A stretch of DNA of 64,000 bases from Agromyces subbeticus DSM 16689 (GTDB lineage Bacteria; Actinomycetota; Actinomycetes; Actinomycetales; Microbacteriaceae), in contig NZ_ATXG01000005.1 in assembly GCF_000421565.1 (NCBI RefSeq), positions 62,001 through 126,000 of the forward strand, written 5' to 3'. The notes below the pieces were generated by a model, which did not search any database, was not told where the DNA came from, and saw only the letters and a list, made by a program, of their open reading frames with translations. Shown here piece by piece: positions 32,077-42,000 of this stretch (positions within the stretch are counted from its first letter, which is position 1; each line of letters opens with the position of its first letter). The position numbers and the translations under genes are program-made.

Positions 32077-34032
32077 ATGCTTCGGGGGAATCGCACACTG
32101 CTCACCGCGCTCACCGGCCTGATGGCCGCAGCTCTCACCGTCACCATCGCCGCGACACCGGCGTCGGCGGCGACGACCGCCAATTGGGCGACGTGGGCTC
32201 CGCTCACCGGCTCGGGCGGTGCCTATGCGACGTCGATGACGCTCGCCGGACAACCGGCGCTCACGGCCCAGGTGTCGAGCGACTCGCGTGGCGCGGCTGC
32301 TGTCGTCTCGGGGGCATCCATGTGGCTCTCGGAGGGCACGCCCGTCGGCGAGAAGTACGGCTCGAGCCGCGACCAGCCGTACCTGAACCTTCGGCCGAAG
32401 GCAGACAGCGCCACCGCGCCGTCGACGACGACCTACTCGTTCGCGTCACCGACGCCGACGTCGGGCTGGACCTTCGTGCTGGGCGACATCGACGCCGACC
32501 AGGTGCGCATCCAGGCCATCGGCGCCGACGGCGCACCGCTCACGGCGACCGAACTCGGGTTCCGCGAGGGGTTCAACTACTGCGCCGACGGCGTGGTCGG
32601 CAAGCCCTCGTGCGACGGCGACGCCCTCGACGTGCCCGAGTGGGACCCGGCGGCCATGACCCTCACCGGCAACGACGCGGCCGAAGATACGAGCGGCGCC
32701 GCGGCCTGGTTCGAACCGCAGACGTCCATCTCGTCGCTGACCTTCGTCTTCACCCGCCGTGCAGGCTTCCCCGTCTACCAGACCTGGTTCGCCTCGCTCG
32801 CGCGCGACATCACCGGCACCGTGACTGATGCGGGCACCGGCCCGGCCGACGGGGTCACCGTCAACCTCATCGACGCGAACGGCGACATCGTCGGCACGAC
32901 CACGACAGCCGGCGGCGGGCTGTATTCGTTCGAGGGGTTCTTCGCGACCGACGGTTACATCGTCGAGGCCGTGCTCCCCGCGGGCAAGATAGCCGTCGAC
33001 GCGAATCGCAAGCCCGCAGACTTGACGACCGACGACGCCGTGGTCGACTTCTCGATCCGCGACATCGTGCCCGTCGCGGTCTCAGGCACCGTCACCGATG
33101 CCGACAACAACCCGATGCCCGGTGTCGAGGTCACGATCGGCGGCGTTACGAGGACGACCGACTCGAACGGTAACTATCTCTTCGACGAGGTGCCCGTCGG
33201 CTCGCACACTGCCACCATCCAGACGCCCGACGGCTACAGCCTCGAGACCGATCCGCTGCCGTCGTTCACGATCGAGGTCGGTGATACCGAGCCCATCACC
33301 GGCATCGACTTCGTCGTGGCCGCGAACCCGACCCTCTCGGGCACCGTCACCGCGGCCGGCACCGGCGTTCCCGGTGTCACCGTCACCGCCGAAGGGCCCG
33401 ACGGAACGCTCTCGACGGTCACCGGGGCCGACGGCACCTACAGCTTCCCACTGCTGCCGTCGGGCGAGTACACCGTGACGGTGACCGCCCCCGATGGCAC
33501 GAGCGTCGTGGGTTCGCCCACTCGGGCCGAAACCGTCACCGACGGCGATGTCGAGAACGTCGACTTCGAGCTCGTCCGGTTCGGCAGCATCGAGGGCACC
33601 GTGTTCCTCGACGACGGCACCCCGTTCCCCGCTGCCACCGTGACGGTGAGCGGAGCCGGCGATTCCAGCGTGCTCACGACCGACGCGACCGGCGGGTACG
33701 CCCTCGGCACGCTGCCTCCGGGCGAGTACACGATGACCCTCACCGTGCCGGCCGGGTACACCGCCGTCGGCCCCGCCACGCGCACGGTGACGATCACCGC
33801 CGCCGGCGAGGCGATCTTCGACCAGGACTTCGTGCTGCTGGCCGACACGCCGGCTCCCACGCCGACACCGACACCGACGCCCGGTGGCAGCGGCACGGCA
33901 CCCGCGGGAACCCTGCCGGCGACGGGTGTCGACCCGGCGACCGGCACGATCGCGATCGCGAGCCTGCTCGCCGCCCTCGCGGGAGCGGCGCTCGTCGCCG
34001 TCACCGCACGTCGGCGTCGCGTCACGGGCTGA
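32077..34032 (+). CDS. LPXTG-anchored surface protein with four carboxypeptidase-regulatory-like domains
   Basis: 651 residues. Signal peptide 1-31 (...LTVTIAATPASA). The N-terminal domain (about 32-245) contains SAASMWLSEGT-like segments and is unrecognised. Four beta-sandwich repeats follow (starting at about 246, 328, 420 and 507), each opening with GTV and holding a DGTYSF/NGNYLF-type strand, as in CarboxypepD_reg/SdrD B-like domains. Then a Thr/Pro linker (PAPTPTPTPTP), sorting motif LPATG (near residue 612), hydrophobic helix and RRRR tail. It would be linked to peptidoglycan by a sortase, none of which is in the window. TAGCAT ends six bases before the ATG. Confidence 0.88.
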   Translation: MLRGNRTLLTALTGLMAAALTVTIAATPASAATTANWATWAPLTGSGGAYATSMTLAGQPALTAQVSSDSRGAAAVVSGASMWLSEGTPVGEKYGSSRDQPYLNLRPKADSATAPSTTTYSFASPTPTSGWTFVLGDIDADQVRIQAIGADGAPLTATELGFREGFNYCADGVVGKPSCDGDALDVPEWDPAAMTLTGNDAAEDTSGAAAWFEPQTSISSLTFVFTRRAGFPVYQTWFASLARDITGTVTDAGTGPADGVTVNLIDANGDIVGTTTTAGGGLYSFEGFFATDGYIVEAVLPAGKIAVDANRKPADLTTDDAVVDFSIRDIVPVAVSGTVTDADNNPMPGVEVTIGGVTRTTDSNGNYLFDEVPVGSHTATIQTPDGYSLETDPLPSFTIEVGDTEPITGIDFVVAANPTLSGTVTAAGTGVPGVTVTAEGPDGTLSTVTGADGTYSFPLLPSGEYTVTVTAPDGTSVVGSPTRAETVTDGDVENVDFELVRFGSIEGTVFLDDGTPFPAATVTVSGAGDSSVLTTDATGGYALGTLPPGEYTMTLTVPAGYTAVGPATRTVTITAAGEAIFDQDFVLLADTPAPTPTPTPTPGGSGTAPAGTLPATGVDPATGTIAIASLLAALAGAALVAVTARRRRVTG

Positions 34033-34094
34033 CCCCGGCGTCACGGGCTGACTCCGGCGTTCCCGGCTGGCCCCGGGTCGGGGGCTGACCCCGG
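34020..34094. repeat. Four degenerate 19-base tandem repeats
   Basis: CGTCACGGGCTGACCCCGG at 34020-34038, near copies at 34039-34057 and 34058-34076, and an 18-base copy at 34077-34094. The first copy contains the last codons and stop of the LPXTG gene. The array lies directly upstream of the TSUP gene promoter. Confidence 0.85.
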
Positions 34095-34125
34095 CTCGCG
34101 GCCGGCGCCTCGGTAGACTCGGTCG

Positions 34126-34866
34126 GTGCTCCTGCCGGTCGTCGTCTCCGTGCTCGTCGGTGCCCTCGCCCAGCGCATCACGGGCATGGGCTTCGCCCTC
34201 ATCGCCGCTCCGGCGCTCGTCATCCTGCTCGGTCCCTTCGACGGCGTCGTGCTCGTGAACCTCTGCGCGGTGCTGTCTTCGCTCTTGATCCTGCCTCGCG
34301 TGTGGAGTCACATCGAGTGGTCGCGGTTCGGCTGGCTCGTGGTTCCAGCGCTCGCCGGCACCGTGGCCGGCGCGCTCGTCGCTGCCCATTTGCCTGGCCC
34401 AGTGCTGCAGCTCGGGGTCGGCGTGCTCGTGGTCGTGGCGCTCACGGTCTCGCTCATCGTGACGCGCACCGAGCACGTCGCGACCGGTCGCACCCCGGCG
34501 ATCGTCGCCGGCGCGGCATCCGGGTTCATGAATGCCGCGGCCGGCGTTGGCGGGCCCGCCCTCAGCGTCTACGCCGTCTCGACCCGGTGGCCGCAGGTGG
34601 CCTTCGCCGCCACCGCGCAGCCCTACTTCGTCGTGATCGGCGTCGCATCGCTCGTCGGCAAGCTCGGCGCCACCGGGTGGGCGCTGCCCGAACTCGAGCC
34701 GGGATCCTGGCCGTTCGTCATCGGGGCGCTGCTCGTCGGCCTCGCGCTCGGCGAACTCCTCCACCGCCGCATCCCGCACCGTGCGGCGCGCATCGCGGTC
34801 ATCGTGATCGCCTACGTCGGCGGAGCGGCCGCGATCATCGACGGCGCGACCGAACTCTGGGGCTGA
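34126..34866 (+). CDS. TSUP/TauE-SafE family membrane transporter
   Basis: 246 residues with seven or eight transmembrane helices. QRITGMGFALIAAPALVILLGPFDGVVLVN near the N-terminus and GAASGFMNAAAGVGGPALSVYAVS at the centre are the two family repeats; GxGGP is the usual motif. TSUP proteins move sulfur-containing anions or organic acids; the substrate is not known. GTG start 34126 is six bases after TAGACT, so the transcript is probably leaderless. Confidence 0.85.
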   Translation: MLLPVVVSVLVGALAQRITGMGFALIAAPALVILLGPFDGVVLVNLCAVLSSLLILPRVWSHIEWSRFGWLVVPALAGTVAGALVAAHLPGPVLQLGVGVLVVVALTVSLIVTRTEHVATGRTPAIVAGAASGFMNAAAGVGGPALSVYAVSTRWPQVAFAATAQPYFVVIGVASLVGKLGATGWALPELEPGSWPFVIGALLVGLALGELLHRRIPHRAARIAVIVIAYVGGAAAIIDGATELWG

Positions 34867-34913
34867 GCTGGCCCGCACGCGCGACCGCGGCGGCACCGCC
34901 ACCCGCACCCGCT

Positions 34914-35567
34914 TCAGCCGCGGGACTGCTCCGCACGCAGCTCGACCGCGCGATCGCCCCAGGCCGCGAGGCGCCCCTCGAGACCCGCCTGCACGGCAGG
35001 CCACTCGTCGACGATCACCGAGTACACCGCGCTGTCGCGCCAGCTGCCGTCGGCGCGGCGCTTGTGCCGGCGCATGACGCCGTCGAGGCGGGCGCCGAGC
35101 TTCTCGATCGCTCCGCGCGACCGCGCGTTGTTCGCGTCGGCCTGGATCTTCACCCGGCCGAAGCCGTTGCGGAACGCGAGGTCGAGCAGCAGCAGCTTCG
35201 CCTCGGGGTTGACGGCGGTGCCCCACACGCCCGGGTGGTAAGCCGTCCAGCCGATGTGCGTCGACTCGTTGTGCAGGTCGAGGTCGCCGAGTTTCGTCGC
35301 CCCGATCACCGTGCCGTCGTCGGCGCCGCCGCGCAGCCGGATCGTCCACGGCATGGCCTCCTCGCCGCCCGAGTAGTACGACCGGGCGAACGCGTCGTAG
35401 GCGGCCGCGTCGGCCGGTAGCCCGGCCGGCCCACCGCCGTAGCCGCCGGCGAACACCTCGGGCCGGCCGATCGCGCGATGCAGCTCGGGAATGTCGGCGT
35501 GCGTGAACGGGCTGAGTCGGATGAATCGGCCGACGAGTTCCTCGTCGGCGGGTCGAGTCGCAGTCAC
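34914..35567 (-). CDS. GNAT-family N-acetyltransferase (RimJ/RimL-like)
   Basis: 217 residues from GTG 35567. FIRLSPFTHADIPELHRAIG opens the fold. THIGWTAYHPGVWGTAVNPEAKLLLLDLAF contains the acetyl-CoA-binding region, and RVKIQADANNARSRGAIEKLGARLDGVMRRHKRR is the last conserved part, as in the RimJ/RimL (Acetyltransf_3) group. Acetyl acceptor unknown. Convergent with the TSUP gene across 47 bases. Confidence 0.82.
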   Translation of the reverse strand: MTATRPADEELVGRFIRLSPFTHADIPELHRAIGRPEVFAGGYGGGPAGLPADAAAYDAFARSYYSGGEEAMPWTIRLRGGADDGTVIGATKLGDLDLHNESTHIGWTAYHPGVWGTAVNPEAKLLLLDLAFRNGFGRVKIQADANNARSRGAIEKLGARLDGVMRRHKRRADGSWRDSAVYSVIVDEWPAVQAGLEGRLAAWGDRAVELRAEQSRG

Positions 35568-35711
35568 CCCTCAAGACTCGCATGGCCTGGTGGCGCGCAC
35601 ATGACGAGCGGGCGACGGGATGGTCGTCGAGCGTCGCAGCCCTTCCCCTCGACGAGTGCCGCCCCTACGATGACGGGAGCACGACTACTTCGAAACGAAA
35701 GGCGGGGGGCC

Positions 35712-35933
35712 ATGGGCGCTCTTGACGATCTGACTGACAAGGCCAAGGACTTCATCGAGGAAAACAAAGACAAGATCTCCGAGGTCTTGAACAGCGAGCA
35801 GGCTGAAGACATCAGCGACAAGGTGCTCGACGGCGTCTCCGAAGCGGCGAAGAAGGTCGTGCCCGAGGAGCATCACGACAAGATCGACGACGTTCGCGGC
35901 AACGTCGACGGGGCCATCGGCACCGAGAAGTAG
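35712..35933 (+). CDS. Small MT0933/Rv0909-type protein
   Basis: 73 residues, highly charged and helical: MGALDDLTDKAKDFIEENKD, then KISEVLNSEQAEDISDKVLD. It resembles the MT0933 (Rv0909) family annotated as putative antitoxins, but no toxin gene is adjacent (neighbours are a GNAT gene and the giant surface gene), so a stress-related role is equally possible. GAAAGGCGGG lies before the ATG. A strong terminator follows. Confidence 0.75.
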   Translation: MGALDDLTDKAKDFIEENKDKISEVLNSEQAEDISDKVLDGVSEAAKKVVPEEHHDKIDDVRGNVDGAIGTEK

Positions 35934-35943
35934 TCTTCGAGCC

Positions 35944-35985
35944 GAAAGGGGCGGATGCCGCGTTGTCGCGGCATCCGCCCCTTTC
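35944..35985. terminator. Perfect 19-bp bidirectional terminator
   Basis: GAAAGGGGCGGATGCCGCG (35944-35962) and its exact complement (35967-35985) flank a TTGT loop, between convergent genes ending at 35933 and 36002. The outer A/T pairs give a short T run in each direction. Shares AGGGGCGGATGCCGC with the hairpin at 25836. Confidence 0.9.
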
Positions 35986-36001
35986 GTCGTGTTCGTCCTG
36001 C

Positions 36002-39000
36002 TCACCCCACCTGGCGGCGCCGGCGGAACTGCACGAATGCGATGACGGCGAGGCCACCGCCGATGAGGCCGAGCGCCCACGTGAGGTGGGCGGCGAGCTC
36101 GGCGCCGTCGACCCCGGTCGCCGGCATCGGCGGGTCGAATCGGTTGTCGACCGTGATCGTCACGACGTCGTCGAGGCCGACGGTCACCGGTGTCGCCTCC
36201 GTCGCGCTGATCGTCACGGCTGCCGCGCCGGCCGGGTCGGGCTCAGCCGCCCAGCACTCCGCACCGATCGGCAGGTCTTCGATGACGCTCGTCTCACCGC
36301 CCGCGATCATCACCGGCGAGGCGTCGAGCGCGACGTAGGGCTCGTTCGCCCCCTGCTCGAGCACGCAGGTGACCTCGATCCGGAACGTCTTGCCGGCTGC
36401 CTGCGAGACGTCGCCGCTCACGGTCTTCGTCAGCGCGAGCGAGCCCAGCTCGAACGTGTTCGTCGCGGTGATCGTCAACATCTGGGGCTCGTCCTCGACA
36501 TCGATCACCGCCGCGTTCTCGAACGAGTCGAAGTCGACCGTACTCGCGGTCGCGCCCGCCGCGTCGGCCTCCTCGCCGAAGCATCGCGTCTGGTACGGCA
36601 ACTTCAGCGGAGTGCCGTCGGCGCGGAGCACCTGCACCGTCTCGCCCGCGCCGACCTCGACCGGGCCGGAGAAGACGGTGACGGGGACACCCGCGATGGA
36701 CAGCTGGCAGGTCACGTGCACCGTGAAGACGGCGTTCTGCACGAACGGCTGCTCGGCGGCCGCTCCGTCGACCTCCTTCGCCACCTGGATCTCGCCGAGT
36801 GAGAAGACGTTGAGGAAGCCGGCGGTGACGACGGTCTCGACGCCCTCCGGTTCCTGGTCGGGGATGGTCACGGTCACCGGCGGCGGTGTCTCATCGGCAT
36901 CCGCCCGGAAGACCTCGGTGACCACGCAGACCGAGCCGACCGGGATCCCGGTGATGGTCTCGCTCGTGAACGGGCCCTCGGTTCCGTCGCCGACCACGAC
37001 CAGTCGCTGGTCGATGACCGCCTGCCCCTCGTAGGTGCAGACGACCGTGAAGATGAACGGCCCCTGCGAGAACTCGGGCACGCCCGGTCCGTCGACCGTC
37101 TTCAGCACGTTCAGTGCACCGGTTCGGAACTCGTTCTCGATCTCGACCGCGATCGGCTCGTCGGTCGTGTCGTCACCGACCACGAACGTCGATGGCGTAA
37201 CGGTCGACTCGGTCGCCCCGCCGTCGTCGATCTCGGTGACGGTGCAGGATGCCCCGGTCGGCAGGTTCTCGATCACCGCGACGTTGCCCGGGGCGTCTTT
37301 CGTGAGGGTGATCGTCTCGTCGTAGACCGTGTCGGGATCGGCGGCCTCGAGCGTGCAGACCACCTGCACCTCGAAGTCGCCGAATGTGCCGCCCCACACG
37401 TCGGCGCCGGTGCCGGTGACCGCCTTCGTGAGCTCGATGGATCCGACCGTGTACGCGTTGGTCACCGCGACCGACGTCACGACCGTGGCATCCTCATCGG
37501 GCAGCAGCGTGAACTCGGCCGAGGTCGCCTCGCCGAGGTCGTCGTCGACGCCGTCTTGCGTGACGACGATCGACGTGGTGCCGCCGCCCTGGTCGGTCTC
37601 GGTCACGGTGCAGTCGCTGCCGGCTGGCAACTGGTCGAACGTCTGCGTGCCGCCGTCGGTGAGCTCGAACGACTCGTCGAGCACGGTCTCACCCTGGAAC
37701 TCGCAGGTCGCGGTGAACGAGAACACCGTGTCGTAGGCGATGGGCGTGCCGTCCTGATTCACGGCGCCGCCGTTGTCGACGGTCTTCTTCACCGTGAAGC
37801 CCGCGTCGGGGAAGACGTTCGTCACGATGATGGTGATCGGATTTGCCCCGCCGGTGACGACGACCGGGTTCTGCTCGGTCGCGCTGATCTCGATCTCGTA
37901 GGCACCCTGCCCGTCGGGCTCCTCGGCCCAGCACTCCGAGCCGATCGGGACTTCGAACAGGGTGACGAGCTCGCCGTCCTCGAGCTCCACCGGTTCCTGG
38001 TCGTAGACGACGATCGGCGGGTTGCCGTCGCCGCGCTTGAAGGTGCAGGTTACGAGGATCTCGAAGGTGACCCCCTCGGCATGCGCCGCGTTGCCAGTGA
38101 CGTCCTTGACGATCGAGACCTCGCTGAACTCGAAGGTGTTCGTCGCCGTGAGCTCGAGCGTCTGCGGCTCTTCGCCGTCGGCGGCGACCACGATCGCCGC
38201 GTTGTCGAACGAGTCGAAGTCGACGCTCGACTCGGTCGCACCCGCGTCATCGGTCTCCTCGCCCCAGCAGTGGGTGCCCAGCGGGAGCAGCAGCGGCTCA
38301 CCCGTCGCCGGGTCGATCACGGTGACGGTCGACTCGCCGGTCACTTGCACGTCGCCGTCGAAGATCGGATCGCCGTCAGCGGTGAGCGCGCAAGTCACGT
38401 GCACGGTGTAGGTCGCGCCGGCGATCTCGGGAACCTCGGCCGCAGTGCCGTTCAGCTCCTTCGTGACCGCGATCGTTCCGGCGCTGAACGGATTCTCGAT
38501 GTCGGCCACTTCGACCTGCGCGACGCCCTCGAGCTCGTCGGGGATCGAGACGGTGACGGGCTCGGGCGTGCCATCCGCCCCGCCGTCATCCGTCTCAGTG
38601 ATGACGCACACGCTATTCACCGGAAGTCCGGTCACGCTATTCGAGACAAGGGGGCCGGCGGTGCCGTCGCCGGTGATCGTGAGTGTTCCCTCCCCGACGG
38701 TCGCTCCCTCGTAGGTGCACACGTAGGTGAACGTGAACACCGTGCCGTCGGTGAGGGGAACGCCCGGCCCGGTGATCTCCTTCTCGATCTGGAAGCCGCC
38801 GACCCGGAAGTCGTTGGTCACCGTCACGGCGATGGGGTCGCCCTCCGCGCCGTCGACGCCGACCACGACCGGCTGTGCCGGCGTGATCACCGGCTCGCCA
38901 GTCGCGCCGCCGTCGTCGGGCTCGGTCACGGTGCAGGATGCCCCAGTCGGCAGGTCCTCGATCGTCACGGTCTCACCGGCTGCGATGGTGACCACGTCGT

Positions 39001-42000
39001 CGTAGACGGGGTTCGTGGTCGCCTCGTCCCATTCGCACACGAGCCGGACCTCGAACGAATCGGGTGCCCAGTCGGCGGCGCCCGCGCCCGTCACGTCCTT
39101 CGTGATCTCGAGGCCGCCGACCGTGTAGGTGTTCGTCACGGCGAGCGTGGTGAGGTGGGTGCCGTCCTGCTCGTCGGGAAGGATCGTGAACGACGCCGAC
39201 GCGCCGTCGATCGGCTCGCCGGCGGTGCCGTCTTCGGTGACGACGATCTCGGTCGAGGTCGAGCCCGCGGCATCCGTCTCGTTGACCGTGCAGTCGGCCC
39301 CGACGGGCAGCGGACCGAAGTCCACGGAATCGCCCTCGCCCAGTGCGAACTCGCGTTCGTCTTCGGGAATGACTTCCTCGCCGAGGAAGATGCAGCTCGC
39401 CTCGAACATGAACTCGGGATCGAACGCGATCTCGTTGCCATCCTGGTCGACCGCGGTGCTGCGCTCGACTTCCTTCGAAACGCTGAATCCGCCGATCTGG
39501 TAGGTGTTGGTCACCTGGAGGGTGATCTCCTCGACGGGGTCGGGCGGGAACGGGTGGTGGATGTCGGTGCGTCCCGTGAGATCGCGTGTCGCGATCACCT
39601 CACCGGACCGGTCTGCGGTGCCCTCGGGGTCGTACGTGACGGTCGATCCCTGCGCGAACAATTCCGAGACGGTGCATCCGGAGAAGAGCGGCAGGTTGGT
39701 GCCGGTTCCGACGGCGACGAGCGATCCGTCGGCGGGCACGTCGATCGGGGACACCGGAGCGCCGTCGGTGTCGACCAAGTCGACCGGTTCCTCGAGAGAG
39801 TCGCACTGCACGTCGAACTGGTAGGAATCGGGCAGCGGGAACGTCCAGCTGGCGGGGGCGACCTGCGACTTCTGCAACTGCACTTCGCCCGTCGGCACAG
39901 CGACGCCGGCGCGAACCGGCTCCACCGGGCCCTGGTAGATCTCCTGGCTCTCGAACGTCGCGCGCGAGCCGGCGGCGACGGTGTTCCAGGCGATGGGCAG
40001 GCCGTCGTCGTACGCATCCGGCACGATCGCGGGCGTCCGCGTGTCGAACGTCACCGTGCCCGTGGCACCCGGCGGTAGGCCCCCGCCCTCGGGGTAGTCG
40101 AAGACGAGCTTGAGCGCCCGCGCGGTGGCCAGCTCAGCGGGAGGCGTCGTCTCGTCGTACTCGATCCATGGCCGCGTCGACACGTCGGCGAAGCAGGGAT
40201 CCGTCTCGGGGATCGGCTGGCCGAGGGTGCTGTACTGGATGTCCGCCGCGTTGCACGCCTGGTTCGGCACGCTCGCCATGTAGTAAGCGGTGGCCGTTCC
40301 GACGGGCGGCACCACCACATTGCCGATGAAGACCGGTTGCCACTGCGAACCGCGCGGCGAACCGACCACGACACCGGTGTCGCCGACGGCAGGCAGCACG
40401 TCGATGCCGGCGATCGAGTCGGCCGGCACGTTGCCGCGGTTGGTGAAGCTGATGCGCCACGTCTCGACTCCGCCAGGGCGGGTGATCGGCACGCACTCGT
40501 TCACGTAGTACCCGCCGCCTCCGTTCGGCGCCGCGCACGCGACCGCCGACGGGTCCGCTGCGGTGTTCAGCACGCCGAGATCGTCGTAGTTGGGATCGGA
40601 CGGATCGACACCCGGAACGCCGGCTCCCGTGCCCTTGACCGCCTTGACGATGCCGATCGGCGCCGCAGGGGCCGGCGTCACCGTCGTGTCGGCCGCGCAC
40701 TCCGCGACATTCTGGGTGTCGGGCGCGTCGACGTTGTTCGAGGTGTGCTCGCACGTCTCGAAGTCGCGGTCGCTCGTGGCCGTGATCGTGTTGCCGACCG
40801 GTGTGCCAGGGGGCAGTGCGGCTCTGAACTCGAGTTGCGCCGTGATGACGAGCACGTCGCCCGGGTTGAACACGAAACCCTCGGGCACCGTGATCGTGAC
40901 CACGCCGGTGGTCTCGTCGAGCTCGCCCGTGAATCCGTCGGTCGGAAGAGCGTTGCCCTCGGCGTCGGTGAGCGCGAAGGCGAACACCGGATCAGCGTCG
41001 GGGTCGGCGACGAGGTACGAGCCCTCAGCGTCGGTGGCGACCTGGTCGGTGAGCTCGAGCCCGGTCATCGCCCATTCGCCGGTGTTCGTGATGGTCATCG
41101 TGTAGGGGATCGGCGAGGCGGGCGGGAACTGCTGCGCGGCACTGCCGCCCGAGCCGTTGCCGGGCGACTTGGTGACGCTGATCGAGTTCACGCGGTGCAG
41201 CAACTGCGTCGTGTCGGATGCCGCGGCATCCGCCTCCCACACCGTGCCACCAGGCGTCTCCCACGACCCGACGCCGTTGACGTCGACCACATCGGTCGTC
41301 GTGCCCTGCACGGGCTCGCCCGGTGCGGTCTCGAGCCCGGGGAGGGTCGACGGAACGGGGTACGCATCGATCTCGCCGTTCGGGCCGTACTGCAGGTTCT
41401 CCAGCCGGTCGGCGAGGAAGGCGAAGGTCACGATGGGATTTCTCGGCTGCTCCCAGTTGGTCTCCTCCGCGTCGCGGCGCACCTCGAACCGGAGGCCACG
41501 AACGTCGGTCGGCACCGCCCCATCGGGCAGCGCGGGCGTGACGGTTCGATCGGCCGCGACATCCTGCCACTCGCCGACCAGCCAGCAGGCGGTCAGATCT
41601 GTGCTGCCAGCGCACGTCTGCACGAGCGCTCCCGTGCCACCGTCGATCGCGTAGTCGACCCCGGCGAGCGCCGATACCCGGATCTGGCCCAGGTTCGGCG
41701 GCAATGTCGCCACCGGGAACGAGGCGAACTCGAAGGCATTCCAGAACGTGGGTTCGTCGTCGGTGAGCGTGAGCACGGTAGTGCGCACGTTGCCGGTGGG
41801 CTGGCCGCCGATCGTCACTGTGTAGCCGTCGCTCGGTTCGTCTTCGTATCGCGACGCCGGCGAGATCCCCTTGCCGGCGTTCACGCCGTACTCCGCGGGC
41901 GCGAAGGTGAGGGAGTCGTCGTCGGTGGCGTATGCCTCGTCGAGGGCGGGGTCGCCGCCCGGTCGGCTCGCACTCGATGACGCCACGTTGTCGACGATGT

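Noticed and set aside
35712..35933. A toxin-antitoxin pair around the MT0933-like gene
   Set aside because: No toxin-like gene lies next to it; neighbours are a GNAT gene on the other strand and the giant surface gene.
37556..40078. Open frame of 840 codons on the plus strand inside the giant gene
   Set aside because: It is antisense to the DUF5979 region, Arg/Asp/His/Gly-rich with no recognisable domain, and exists because of high G/C in third positions of the real gene.
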